Positions 54,802 to 64,000 of a stretch of 64,000 bases of DNA are shown in pieces. Source of the DNA: Diploscapter coronatus (lineage: Eukaryota; Nematoda; Chromadorea; Rhabditida; Rhabditidae); contig OZ038423.1 in assembly GCA_964036155.1 (NCBI GenBank), positions 25,187,249 through 25,251,248 on the forward strand, given 5' to 3'. Position 1 is the first letter of the stretch. The number at the start of each line of letters is the position of its first letter. A program made the position numbers and the translations under genes. The notes beneath the pieces are model-generated. The model saw only the letters and a program-made list of their open reading frames with translations. It was not told the origin of the DNA and made no database searches.

Positions 54802-57800
54802 TTAAAACCGTTCACCAATAGAAGGCTCTCTTTTTGCGTGAGCCACGGCAATTTGCAAGCACTGCAACCATTCTTGAGCCTTCTTTTCGTCGTTCGCCTT
54901 CAGAATCAGCGAAGTGTTGCAGTCAGTGAATATCTACAGTAAAAATTGAATACTCCATTACTCGTCATGGTTCAAATACCTGTATAGCTTTTCTAAGGGA
55001 TTTTCGACTTCGTTTTCCACGACTTAGCGATCGAACAGACCTAATGCTCCTCAAATCTATGCCACTTCCGAAGTTGTTATTATTTGAGGCGGGCTAGATT
55101 TAAGAGTGATGACATTTTTGCATAAAGCATAAAGAAAATACCAAATCTTGATCGCAAGACGAAGACAATGCTGCGGAAGACAGTGTGAAGTACTTGGTCT
55201 TCCACCTTTTGAACAGTTTGTAGCGAGTCTTCTTCTCTTTCAGCTGTCCCTCCAATATCCTCGAAAATTCACTTTCTTCCATAAAGGAGCTTAAAAAGTG
55301 GGTCTTCTACATAAAATTCTGACAAGGGAGGGTTTTCAACTGTCAGTCTTCGAATTGGCTAAATTTGATCTTAAAACTTTTGTCCCGATTAGAATAGTCG
55401 ATTGGTATTGGTTTTATCAGCCCATTTGCAGATTTGACCAGTTTTCGGACCGGAAAATAGCAAAATCTGCAAATGGGCTGGTAAAACCAATATTAATCAA
55501 CTACTCTAATCGAGAAAAATTAAGACCAAATTTAACCAAATCGTGGAGCCTGATAATCGGAAATCCTCCTTTGAGAACATACCGAACTTTATCAGGATTG
55601 GAGCAACTAAAGCAATTCCATTTGTTATTAGCAGAATCGAACGTGAAGTTGTCGAAGAATAAAGTCTCTTCCAGCTCTTTGAGCAGCTTTTCCTGGTCCT
55701 AAATTGAAAACGTGCTAATTTTTATAAAATTGTGAGTCAGGTTACTGTAGAATTGGGGAAAGCACTTGTGACTAGCGTAGTGAATTCTCGATTCTTCCTG
55801 ATGGAATTGGGCAGACAAGTCCAGCAGTGCGACAGAGTTTGGAATGCCTGTGAAGATCTACCTGCAGCTGCTTTCCTCTCATCCAGGGAACACGATTGCA
55901 TCTAGATCGTACGTGAAAAGCCGATCTTCATAACATTTTACCTGCAGAAACATTAGATGGAGCCACAAAGAAGGTTGTTTTGTCTTGAACGCGAATAAAC
56001 TGTCATTGGGAAATGCACAAAAGGAAGACCGATTCTGACAGGCGAAATGCACAAGCATGCGGTGTTTCGAATCTAAAAATGGGTTTTAAACGAAACTTTA
56101 AAATGAAGTCCGACTTTTAGATGCCTCGACGGTGCATTGTATGGGTATGGGAAATCGTTGATGTATTTCCGATATGTATCGCCGTATCTTATTCTTCCTG
56201 TGCTCAACAAATTGCTGCACGACGTCTGAGCGATCGGGCTAAAGATAGAGTCTTCAAATGATAAGAATAATATGGTCTAACTTGAGCCACTGTGTCTTCC
56301 ACAGAAATGTCCCCCACTCGCATTGTGATGACGGGTCCTGGCTGTGCGGGGAACGTTGTTTCGCTGCGGGGGAACTGCAGCGGTCGTCGGTTTGCCATCG
56401 CAGGTCGTACACGGCCGTCTCGACACATCTGAATATAACGAAGCTGATCTTCACAATCAAAGGTGTTTCCGTGCCTGTAATTGAGTGGAAGGAGTGAACT
56501 CATTCACAAACAAAATGTCTGTGGCTTGTGACGGACCGGCCAGGAACTGCGGCTGCTCGAACTGTTCATCAGATTCTCTGAAGCTTAGATTTTCTATGAA
56601 TTCATGGATTTTTATAGACTTGTTATTATTGTTGAGAGTAGCAGAAGAAGCAGATCTTCCCTCCCTCTCCTCCATCATCCTCTTATAATTGTTGTAATGC
56701 CCATTCCTCATCATCTTTTCGATGTTCCTGTCCAGCTGCTGAATGGCATACTCCTCAGCAGAGACTTCAGAAGGCCGTCTGAAGTTCGAATTCGAATTCG
56801 AATCCGGCCGCTTCTCGATGCTCGAATCCTTAGAAATCGCGTGTTGCAGACTTGCACTGTCATTCCTTCCATCAATCAGAATCGAATGCGAAGAAAAGTC
56901 AATTTGAGAGTTCGAATGTCTAAAGTTATGAATTTCAACAGAAAATTCAAAAATTCATATAGTCGATGAACGATCACTTGAAATAAATTAAAAAGGGTGC
57001 GTTACTTTCTCTCCCTCTCTTGACACTCGAAATGCATGCACAGACGACAAACTGTTCATTTGGCGCTTTTCTTTATATTTTTCGTTCCTTCATCAAATCA
57101 ACGGAATTTTCGCTATAAGAGCTTTCTAATTAGTCTCCTATCGATATTGATAAAAATTATTTGACTAATTATCGCTAATTAGTGCAAAATGAAGGAAAAA
57201 ATATCGTCAAATTGAGGAAGATATGTGACTCACAAAAGGGAAGAGAAAGGAACGCATCTTTTTTATTTGATTTCAAGTCATCGTTCATCGGCAATAAAGT
57301 TCTTACTGTTTGTATGACAAAATTCGCTCGATAATCTTCTTGCACAGAGATTGCTGCCCCACAGCCCTGATTCTCTCCTCCAAACCGGCAATACTCGAAG
57401 GATAGGTTGAAACTGTGTCTATAAAGGGGCCTGTTAATTCACTCTTCTTGCTCTGCCTATTTGCCATGTCCCTCTTCTTCTCTCTTATCGTTATTTGATC
57501 AGTGCCCTCTTCATTATGTTGTTTATTTGATTCATTTGCTTACCATCGATTTCAGTGAGGATCTGTGATTCGAGGTTGGAATCTGTAGTGGGAAGGGAGT
57601 CCATGAAGAGGGTCACAGACTCTGCAGCCAGGTCCTTTGAGCATCTGCCAACGTTACCCATGATCTTCACGATCGTTGCATGATTAGCTTGCAGCAGTCG
57701 CGTATGCAGAGCCTTCGACAGGGTAGGGAGCAAATATGCTAATTCAGAGGATCGACCCTGTAAAACTCAAGTTTAAATTCATTTTTAGATTTAACATTCT

Positions 57801-58857
57801 TACCTGCGCTACCAGTGCCATGTAAATATTCACAGTAGCTGTACATGTAAACGGCGACAATAGAAATTCATCTAATTGAGATAGTGAAGAGGAAAGCAAC
57901 TGAAAGATATGCTTAAAAATGAATATACTAAAGCCTTACCTCAGGTTTTTCATTAGCAACAAGTGTAGCCAATTGCAAGAGACATAGTTTGTCTGGAGTA
58001 TCCAACTGAAAGCTGATCTTCGTTCAAAAACTCATGTGATTCTTGCCTGAGATCGATGAAGTAATTCCAATAACTTAGGCAGGTGAGCTTCAATCGGTTC
58101 TTGGTTGTAATTATAGACTTGGGGAAGAACTCTAAGCAATGAATAGTTCCCTAAAATGAGAATCTAGTGAAGTTTCTAGAAATCACACGATTCTGACCAT
58201 TATTGGTGATGTTAGCGATGATTTGCAGCGAGTAGTGCGACAGTGTCTTTCCATTGTGAATTGCAGCCAGAGCGATGTATGACGACGTGTTTCGAATGAT
58301 TTCCTCGTTTTTGCAGGTGAGTGCTTTCATCGCCATCGGCAGCACCAATATCATTATCGATCGCTTTCCGTAATTCTTAATTTCATCATCATTGCATTAT
58401 CGCACCATTTCGTCATGTAATGAATCAACCATTCGTCGATTTGCTTACAAGGAAAAGACTGCTCAGAAGGTCGAGTACAATTTTGCAGTGAGGTGAGTCA
58501 TCCTTCCAGAAGCCGTTTGAGGTACTGCTCAATTCGTGCGAAAGGGCCGAATCCAGCAACGCAACCAGAGCCGCTGCGTGCGCTTCCATGCTGTTTGTTT
58601 CTCTAAAAGGCAGTCGCTGATGAAACTGCAGCCCGATGTAATAATTACCGTATAGCAGCAGTGATCCTAGCTAAAGCTATCTCGACGACGCTCTGATCGA
58701 CTCGATTGTCCACATAGTCGGGCGAGTCGAAGATCTCTCTGATGGCCTTCAGCGAGCTGTGCAAGTCCGAAATGACGTCGTAGTCATTCAGACTGAAGAT
58801 GAGTCTGGCTGAGGACAGATGACGCTGCTCCAGAAGCTGACCCAAAAGGGGGTGCAT
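54802..58857 (-). CDS. melt: Melted/VEPH1 homologue (helical repeats + C-terminal PH domain)
   Basis: Seventeen exons, 58857-58649, 58602-58449, 58363-58198, 58150-58047, 58005-57940, 57899-57804, 57757-57544, 57430-57307, 56919-56512, 56474-56282, 56238-56115, 56072-55942, 55901-55746, 55698-55583, 55259-55142, 55093-54980, 54933-54802, total 2625 nt (874 aa). The N terminus has the Melted signature [13 protein letters not shown]...[18 protein letters not shown] and armadillo-like helices to about residue 377. A low-complexity linker follows, then conserved KKWNCF-type and LVTSAFP blocks. The PH domain (about 755-865) has EGQLKEKK...[11 protein letters not shown], ending [15 protein letters not shown]. 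In flies Melted links the membrane to insulin/TOR-FOXO and Hippo outputs. Intron 4 has a GC donor (CAG|GCAAGA); exon 9's donor (TT|GTTTGT) is inferred. Confidence 0.93.
55356..55540. repeat. palindromic element in Melted intron
   Basis: CGATTAGAATAGTCGATTGG...TTTTATCAGCCCATTTGCAG pairs with CTGCAAATGGGCTGGTAAAA...CTACTCTAATCG almost without spacer. The flanking AAATTTGATCTTAAAAC/AAGACCAAATTT extends the stem. Confidence 0.8.
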
Positions 58858-58929
58858 TTTGACTGAATGGGGAATTGGGGGAGACCCCCAGGCAAGATGC
58901 TAGAGGCAAGTACAATGACACACAGAGGT

Positions 58930-59080
58930 AGAAGGGTAAGGGAGATGACTAAGAATGGAAGAAAGAGAAAGAAAGAGAGAGAGAGAAAGGGAAAGTGAGA
59001 GAGTGAGAGACAAACAGTGCAGAGAGACTGTCAGCAATCGATGAAACACCAAAGAGGAAGAGAGAGAGGAGGCGGGGTCT
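58930..59080. promoter_or_regulatory. purine-rich (GA/AG) tract upstream of Melted
   Basis: A long GAAAG/GAGAGA run; on the coding (minus) strand it is a CT repeat immediately 5' of the Melted ATG. CT-rich tracts commonly mark nematode promoters or 5' UTRs. Confidence 0.45.
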
Positions 59081-59330
59081 GTCCATATTTGGACAGGAAC
59101 ACATTTGTCTATTCATTACTCATCAAAACAGCACAGCAGGTTCAGAATACTTTATTCTCTAGCGAATTATCACCGATTTTCAAAAAATATATACAGAAAG
59201 AATAGAAGGGAAGGGAAGGCGCAAATGTACAGATGTACAGTATACCAGTGTTTGAAATTCGATTAGAACGTTTTCAACCTGATTAAGTGTGGGAGTGAGT
59301 GCGTGTGAACCGGTTCATGGGTCTGTGAAT

Positions 59331-62300
59331 TCACAAGTCGAGAGGCAGGGACATTTCTCGGTTTTCCTGAGTTGTGGTTTCGTTTTGGCGTTGAGCGCGT
59401 TTTCGAGCGCATTTGGGACAGTCGAATACCTGCTTCATGCATTCTACGTGGAACACTGAACAGCAGTCTGGGCACTGAAAGGGGAAGATATTGTCATCAA
59501 AATAATTCTTGGAATTTCGAAATTAGTATTTTCTAAATCTAAAGTTTTCACTATCTTTAAGCAGAGTGGACGAGATTGAAAATTTTGAAGGCCCGAAAAT
59601 GGAAACGAAACAAAACTGGCCCCAAAACACTCGAAAAAGAAATTTTTCGAAGCCAAAAACGAAATTTCGTCCGCCCTTGATCCTTAACCATGAATGGCAT
59701 GGAGAAGACGTGTATTCTAATTTTTAAAATTAACAATATTGGATGGAAACAAATGAAAGGAGAAAACTGAAGAAACAAACCCGATGAATGTTGTCTTGAA
59801 ATGGGTAGAGAAGTTCCTTCTTGCGGCAGAGCTCGCAGTAGAACCCCTTCTGCCTGCAAAGGGCACAGCTCATTACGTGAGAAGTGGCGTATTTGAGAAG
59901 ACCAGTCAGATTCGACTCCAAATGTCCATTGTGCAGGGCTACCAAGTCCTGCAATTCAGAACTACGATTTTCTCGTCCGAAATAAGAGAATTACCGCGAA
60001 TGCATAAATGTGCTCCTGTTCATAGAGGTAATTCTTCGGCCAAATTCGCTTCTTGAAGTCCTCCGCAACAGACTCGCGACACGTGAACAGATACATCGAA
60101 ATTAGACGGAGCTTTTCTCGAAGTCTCTGAAAAAGAGAGGATGTGCCATAAATATCAATAATATCCAAATGCCAATAAATTGGGTTTAATAAATTCGAAA
60201 TCGGCTAAATTTAGACATTTTAATCTCCAGGACACGGTTTAGTGTATTGGTGGGTTTCATGAAGTTTGGGTAAGAAATAGCAGGATTATGGTGTCTCATT
60301 TGCAAAGTATGCTGTATCACAAACGTTTCAAAGGTAAAATTATCCTATTTCAAATGAAGCAGATGGTTGAGCTTAACTAGGAAAAATGTGGTATTTATGC
60401 CATCTGCATCAAATGGACATAAGCAACTATTCTGGTGGCGAGTTAGAACGCTATGAATCATGACGACGTCGTCAGGGTTCCAAATTCAACGATAACTCAT
60501 TTTCCTTATAAACGGAGATAAATCAGTCTCCTCTCAGTGATAAGAGCGTAGGGGTGATAATCTAGTTTATGTCTGATAACCTACTGAAATCAACCTTCAA
60601 AATGATACCCTATTTATGCCATTTCTGTCTATGCAAGCTTCGTCGGAACTCAAAATTCGAACACATTACATAGTGTATTTCACAATCGCCTTTCTTTTGT
60701 AAATCAATGCCTATGTTTGCGCGGAAAATTACGTCGAAGATGAATGAAATCAATGAAAATCATATGTTATATTGTTCAGGATATATAAAGTGTGCTATAC
60801 CACGAAAATACACAAATTAGAATATTTTCAGCCACTTGCTAAAATTGAAAAATGCGAATTTTGCCTTCGAAATGCATGCGGCAGCATACTTGGAGAATGG
60901 AATACCGTAATCCTGCTGCTTATCTAAATTTCATGAAACTCATCAATGGCTAAAACTTGACCTAGAGATTCCAGATTTGGCTAATTTTGAATAATAAGAG
61001 TAATAGTTTCATTTACTTCGAATCATTGGCAATTGAAAGTTGTCATTGATATTTATGGTGCACCTTGTGTAAATCATAGGTTTGAAAGAAAATAAGCAAA
61101 CGAATACCAAGATATTTGCCATGACAGGGATCCTCTTGTAGAGTTGTGGATTGACTTTCTGGATGTCGATGACAGCCTTCTCCTGATTTGCATCGATGAA
61201 AGTCCTGCCGCGATGGGACAACTTCCTGCAGCCCCAGTCCCAGTTGAGCAGCACGCGAGAAGGAATCGGTCCCTCTCCGCCCTGCATGCATTCTATGCAG
61301 TAGTACTGACTGTCCATTCCGCAAATGCTGAACACCATCCGATCAAAAGTAAATGGGTTTTCTATTGGAAAATTAGAATACCCTCAAGCTTTCGCTATTC
61401 GAAATAGGGTGAAAAATTTCGAGAAACGACTCTTTTCCTACAATATCTTATATGTATTTTGGTCTGTAATTTACAGCTTCCAATATATTCAAGATGAACA
61501 TTGGCAACGTACTCATATTTGGCGAGATTGATGCCGATGGTTTTCCTGCACATGGGACATCTGAATTCCTGTGCATCCAGGCCCTTCTCCTTTGGCAATT
61601 TACACAGTCGAAGCAGCACTTCTATCTAAAATAAAATGACATATTAAATGAAGAAATCAAGTTGTCAAACCTCTCGTTTCTCGCCAGCCCTCTCCTCACT
61701 GACGTGCTCGCTCTCACTCGAAGTCGCCTCTGTGAACTCCTCATCTGCCTGTGTAGTTTGACACTCGTTGTACGCAGATCTGAGTGCCTGGCCAAAACTG
61801 ACTACTCCAAATGAGGGACTCGAGGCAGAAGATGACGTGGAGTTGCAGCGAGATTCACTGTTCTTCTGAAAAAAACTAATAAAATAAAACAAAGAAGAAA
61901 ATTCGCCTTTCGAATAGCAGACATGGCGAGAAGACTGTTGCTGCCTGCAGCCAAACTCTCTCCACTTGCGAGCAGCTCGTCCTGCAAAGAAGAAGACGCA
62001 AATGTGCTGTGGCTCTGCAATTCGACATTTCAATTGATGCTCTACAATAGTCTATCTTTAGAACTACCATATCCCTGTCCCGAATCCGAATTGGCGTGCT
62101 CGTTCTGTGCCCTTCCCCTATTTCTTGCTCCTCTTGAGTCTCTCTGTTCTCATTCTGCTCTGCATGTTCTGTCTCCTCTGTATCGTCTACTTTGCTGTCT
62201 TCCTGCATATTTTCTTCATTTTCTTCGTTTTGTTCCAATTCCATATTCGCCGATGCTTCTTCTTCTTCTTCTTTTTCTTCTTTGACTTCTTCATTTTCTC

Positions 62301-64000
62301 GCTGTGTTTCGTCGTTTTCTTCTTTCTTCAATTCAGAATGCTCTTCAACAAGTTCATTTCTGAAAATGCAGATTTTTTTCAACAAAACTAGGAAAATTCG
62401 GCCTCCTGTATAATCTAGTATTTCACCATTTGTGAAATTTACCAAAGTGTAAACATAGCGCGTGATATTTAGGGTATAAGTTAGGATCAAGATAGACCAA
62501 ATTTGATATCAAAGTGATTCTGGCATTATGAACATCGTTTTATACCAAATTTAGACCACCTCGCCCTGTACCCTACCCTAAATGACACGTAGTACGTTTA
62601 TAATTTTAGTGAATTTTACAAATGGTGAACTGGCGAATTATACAGGAGGCCGAAACATTTGTACTTCTTCTCTTCTTGTTCCGTTTCTTTCGCTGATTCC
62701 TCTGCCTTTTGTAACGAGTCCCTGGATTCACTGACACTACTCGGCCTCGATCTGGTTGATTCGCTTGTGGACGTTCTCCTTGTGACGATGATGGGCGACA
62801 GGTCGAGAGGGGGCAGGTCTGCAGGAACCGAACTGACTGAGCCGATTGGGATGGTCGGGGAAGGAGAGAAGGGCAGACTCCTTCTTTCTGTCATGGAAGG
62901 GTGCGAATACACTGACGAGGTGTCGCTACCGGAATCTGAAAATTCGACAGTAATCCAGAAAAGAATATTCAGAACAGCTAGGCAGAGATAAAGTCGAAAT
63001 ACTCTGAAAACTTAATTGCGGGCTCCCTTACTCTCCATTGTAAACGAGAGCGGTGTTGCCAGCGAAAGGTCCCCTTCTTTTTCGCAGGGATACCTTGTGA
63101 CAGTTTGCGTTTCTGCGCCTATCTTTAATCATTGCCTAGCTGCCTTCTTCAATCTCGCTGGGCAATGGTTAAGAATGGGCGCAGAAACACAGTGACAGAG
63201 TGTCTTCGAAAAAAGGGGATCTCTCACTCTCATTTATAATGGAGAGTACTTCAACTTTCTAAAGTAAAATTTTATTTTACAGGAGACTTTACTGTAACTT
63301 GTCATTCGGAATAAAAGTACTCCTAGTTGCGATTCAAAGTTCGGAAAAGATACCATCAAATGGATTTCCTCTCCGTTCCACTGCACAGAGCCGCCTTTTG
63401 ACGACGGGAGGCAGCACCTGGTCGGGCAGAGTGTCCAGAGCAGAGAGACCGACTTCTGTGGTCGAATCTGATGTACTTGGCTGGAAACGGGGTTGGCGAG
63501 AGGGACGCAACGAGGCTGATACTGGAAATTTGGAATTTCGTTTTAAATTCTAGAGATAAAGTGTACCTTTCTGTGGCTTTCCTGATACGAGGCCAGCCAA
63601 AATCAATGGAGAAGGCGTCCAAGTGTTCAACAGTGCGCTGTTCACCGCTGTCTGCAACATGTTTATTTTTTAGAAAAATAGGAAAGAAAAACCTTGATAG
63701 CGATCTTGGACAGACTCCTGACGACGTCACTCATTCTGTCCGTTTGCTCTGCATCCCGCAAATAGGCATGTTCGTTGTAGAATTGCTCGATCGCTCGCTT
63801 CTCTCCAAGCAGCAGCTTTACGTAATGCTCGATCGAGCCCTCGTTCAGCACAATTCGGATCCAGGCCTGAAAAATTCAAGTTCAAATACAGGAATTATAA
63901 GAATAATAAACTCCTACTCGACTTTTGCCGATTTCCGTGTTAATCATACTGAGCGACCGGATTTGTGAGGTGATGCTGGGGTGGGAGAATTTGGAGACGA
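59331..64000 (-). CDS. RUN + Rubicon-homology domain protein, PLEKHM1/Rubicon type (5' end outside window)
   Basis: Visible exons 64000-63918, 63866-63693, 63651-63567, 63521-63354, 62935-62665, 62359-62068, 62014-61907, 61865-61671, 61625-61513, 61327-61108, 60126-59995, 59948-59781, 59474-59331 give about 717 codons. The start is the second half of a RUN domain (MINTEIGKSRAWIRIVLNEG...AYLRDAEQT...ALLNTWTPSPLIL), closest to PLEKHM1. A Ser-rich and then very acidic disordered middle (EEKEEEEEASANMELEQNEEN) follows. The C-terminal Rubicon-homology zinc domain has CPMC, YCIEC, RVLLNWDWG, NPQLYKR, CALCRQKGFYCELC, CPDC, FHVEC and CPKC. Known of the family: Rab7-binding regulators of late endosome/lysosome and autophagosome fusion. 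The PH domains of PLEKHM1 are not seen in the middle. One intron has a GC donor (AAG|GCGAAT). Confidence 0.88.
60127..61107. other. long intron inside the Rubicon-homology domain
   Basis: A 981-bp intron splitting the RH domain. It has some short self-complementary stretches, for example ATGCCA-type motifs near 60390 and 60610, but no clear element or gene. Confidence 0.45.
62400..62651. repeat. MITE with GGCCTCCTGTATAAT ends, in intron
   Basis: The ends GGCCTCCTGTATAAT and ATTATACAGGAGGCC are perfect 15-bp inverted repeats around about 220 bp. The related ends GGCCTCCTATATAATTCACC at 43116 and ATTATAGGAGAGCC-like at about 43250 mark a sister copy in an rpn-5 intron. Confidence 0.8.
63030..63248. 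repeat. foldback element in intron of RUN/RH gene
   Basis: ACTCTCCATTGTAAACGAGAG...CTGTGACAG...GTTTCTGCGCCTATCTTTAATC pairs with GGTTAAGAATGGGCGCAGAAAC...CAGTGACAGAG...CTCTCATTTATAATGGAGAGT. The stem is long and imperfect, with a short loop. Confidence 0.85.

Noticed and set aside
57305..57310. In-frame TAA ending the helical-repeat part of Melted at SYKQ
   Set aside because: A GTAAGA donor overlaps the stop (CA|GTAAGA) and the frame continues through the linker to the PH domain, so one gene rather than two is favoured.
61923..62413. Ser/Phe/Leu-rich plus-strand open frames
   Set aside because: They are shadows of the Glu-rich segment (GAA/GAG codons read in reverse) of the RUN/RH gene.
1..64000. 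tRNA, rRNA or spliced-leader RNA genes
   Set aside because: I looked for the T-loop GGTTCRAATCC-type block and SL-like sequences and found none; a covariance-model search would be decisive.

Overview
This is nuclear DNA from a nematode that is not a close Caenorhabditis relative. The reasons are the AT-rich background, many small exons separated by introns mostly of 40-60 nt with TTTCAG/TTTTAG acceptors, a nematode-type DB-module protein, nematode chemoreceptor-like 7TM genes, a cysteine-rich lustrin/EB-like protein and a canonical DAF-19-type X-box. Gene models were built by hand by joining open frames across splice signals. Each full model listed keeps its frame and sums to a multiple of three.

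Layout. 1-7.0 kb (+): two tandem paralogous 7TM receptor genes (the first cut by the window edge). 7.6-9.5 kb (+): a Cys-rich/Thr-Pro-rich secreted-type gene and a tiny prepro-peptide gene whose predicted mature product has eight cysteines. 11-39.4 kb: a cluster of six coiled-coil loci in mixed orientation: A (+) 11068-17218, D (-) 19940-21276 (a pseudogene), C (-) 21529-24223, E (-) 25159-26766, F (+) 27026-30045 and B (+) 36341-39323. It is interrupted by a small glutaredoxin-like gene (-) and many palindromic or terminal-inverted-repeat elements, including a dead mariner transposon with perfect ends.

39.9-48.7 kb is a run of minus-strand genes: a DB-module secreted protein, proteasome lid subunit Rpn5 (rpn-5), a TMEM216/MKS2-like ciliary transition-zone protein (mks-2) with a perfect X-box, and a MALT1-type paracaspase (malt-1) with an apparently intact His/Cys dyad. 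49.4-54.7 kb (+): a ONECUT (CUT + homeodomain) transcription factor. 54.8-58.9 kb (-): Melted/VEPH1 (helical repeats plus C-terminal PH domain). 59.3-64 kb (-): a RUN + Rubicon-homology (PLEKHM1/Rubicon-type) protein, cut by the right edge.

The conserved right half is a normal housekeeping and developmental neighbourhood. The left half is accessory: expanded coiled-coil genes, secreted peptides, chemoreceptors and repeats. Two genome-wide habits show up: palindromic elements sit in many introns, and GC-AG introns recur (four with GCAAGN donors, three less certain). No tRNA, rRNA, SL RNA or CRISPR array was recognised.
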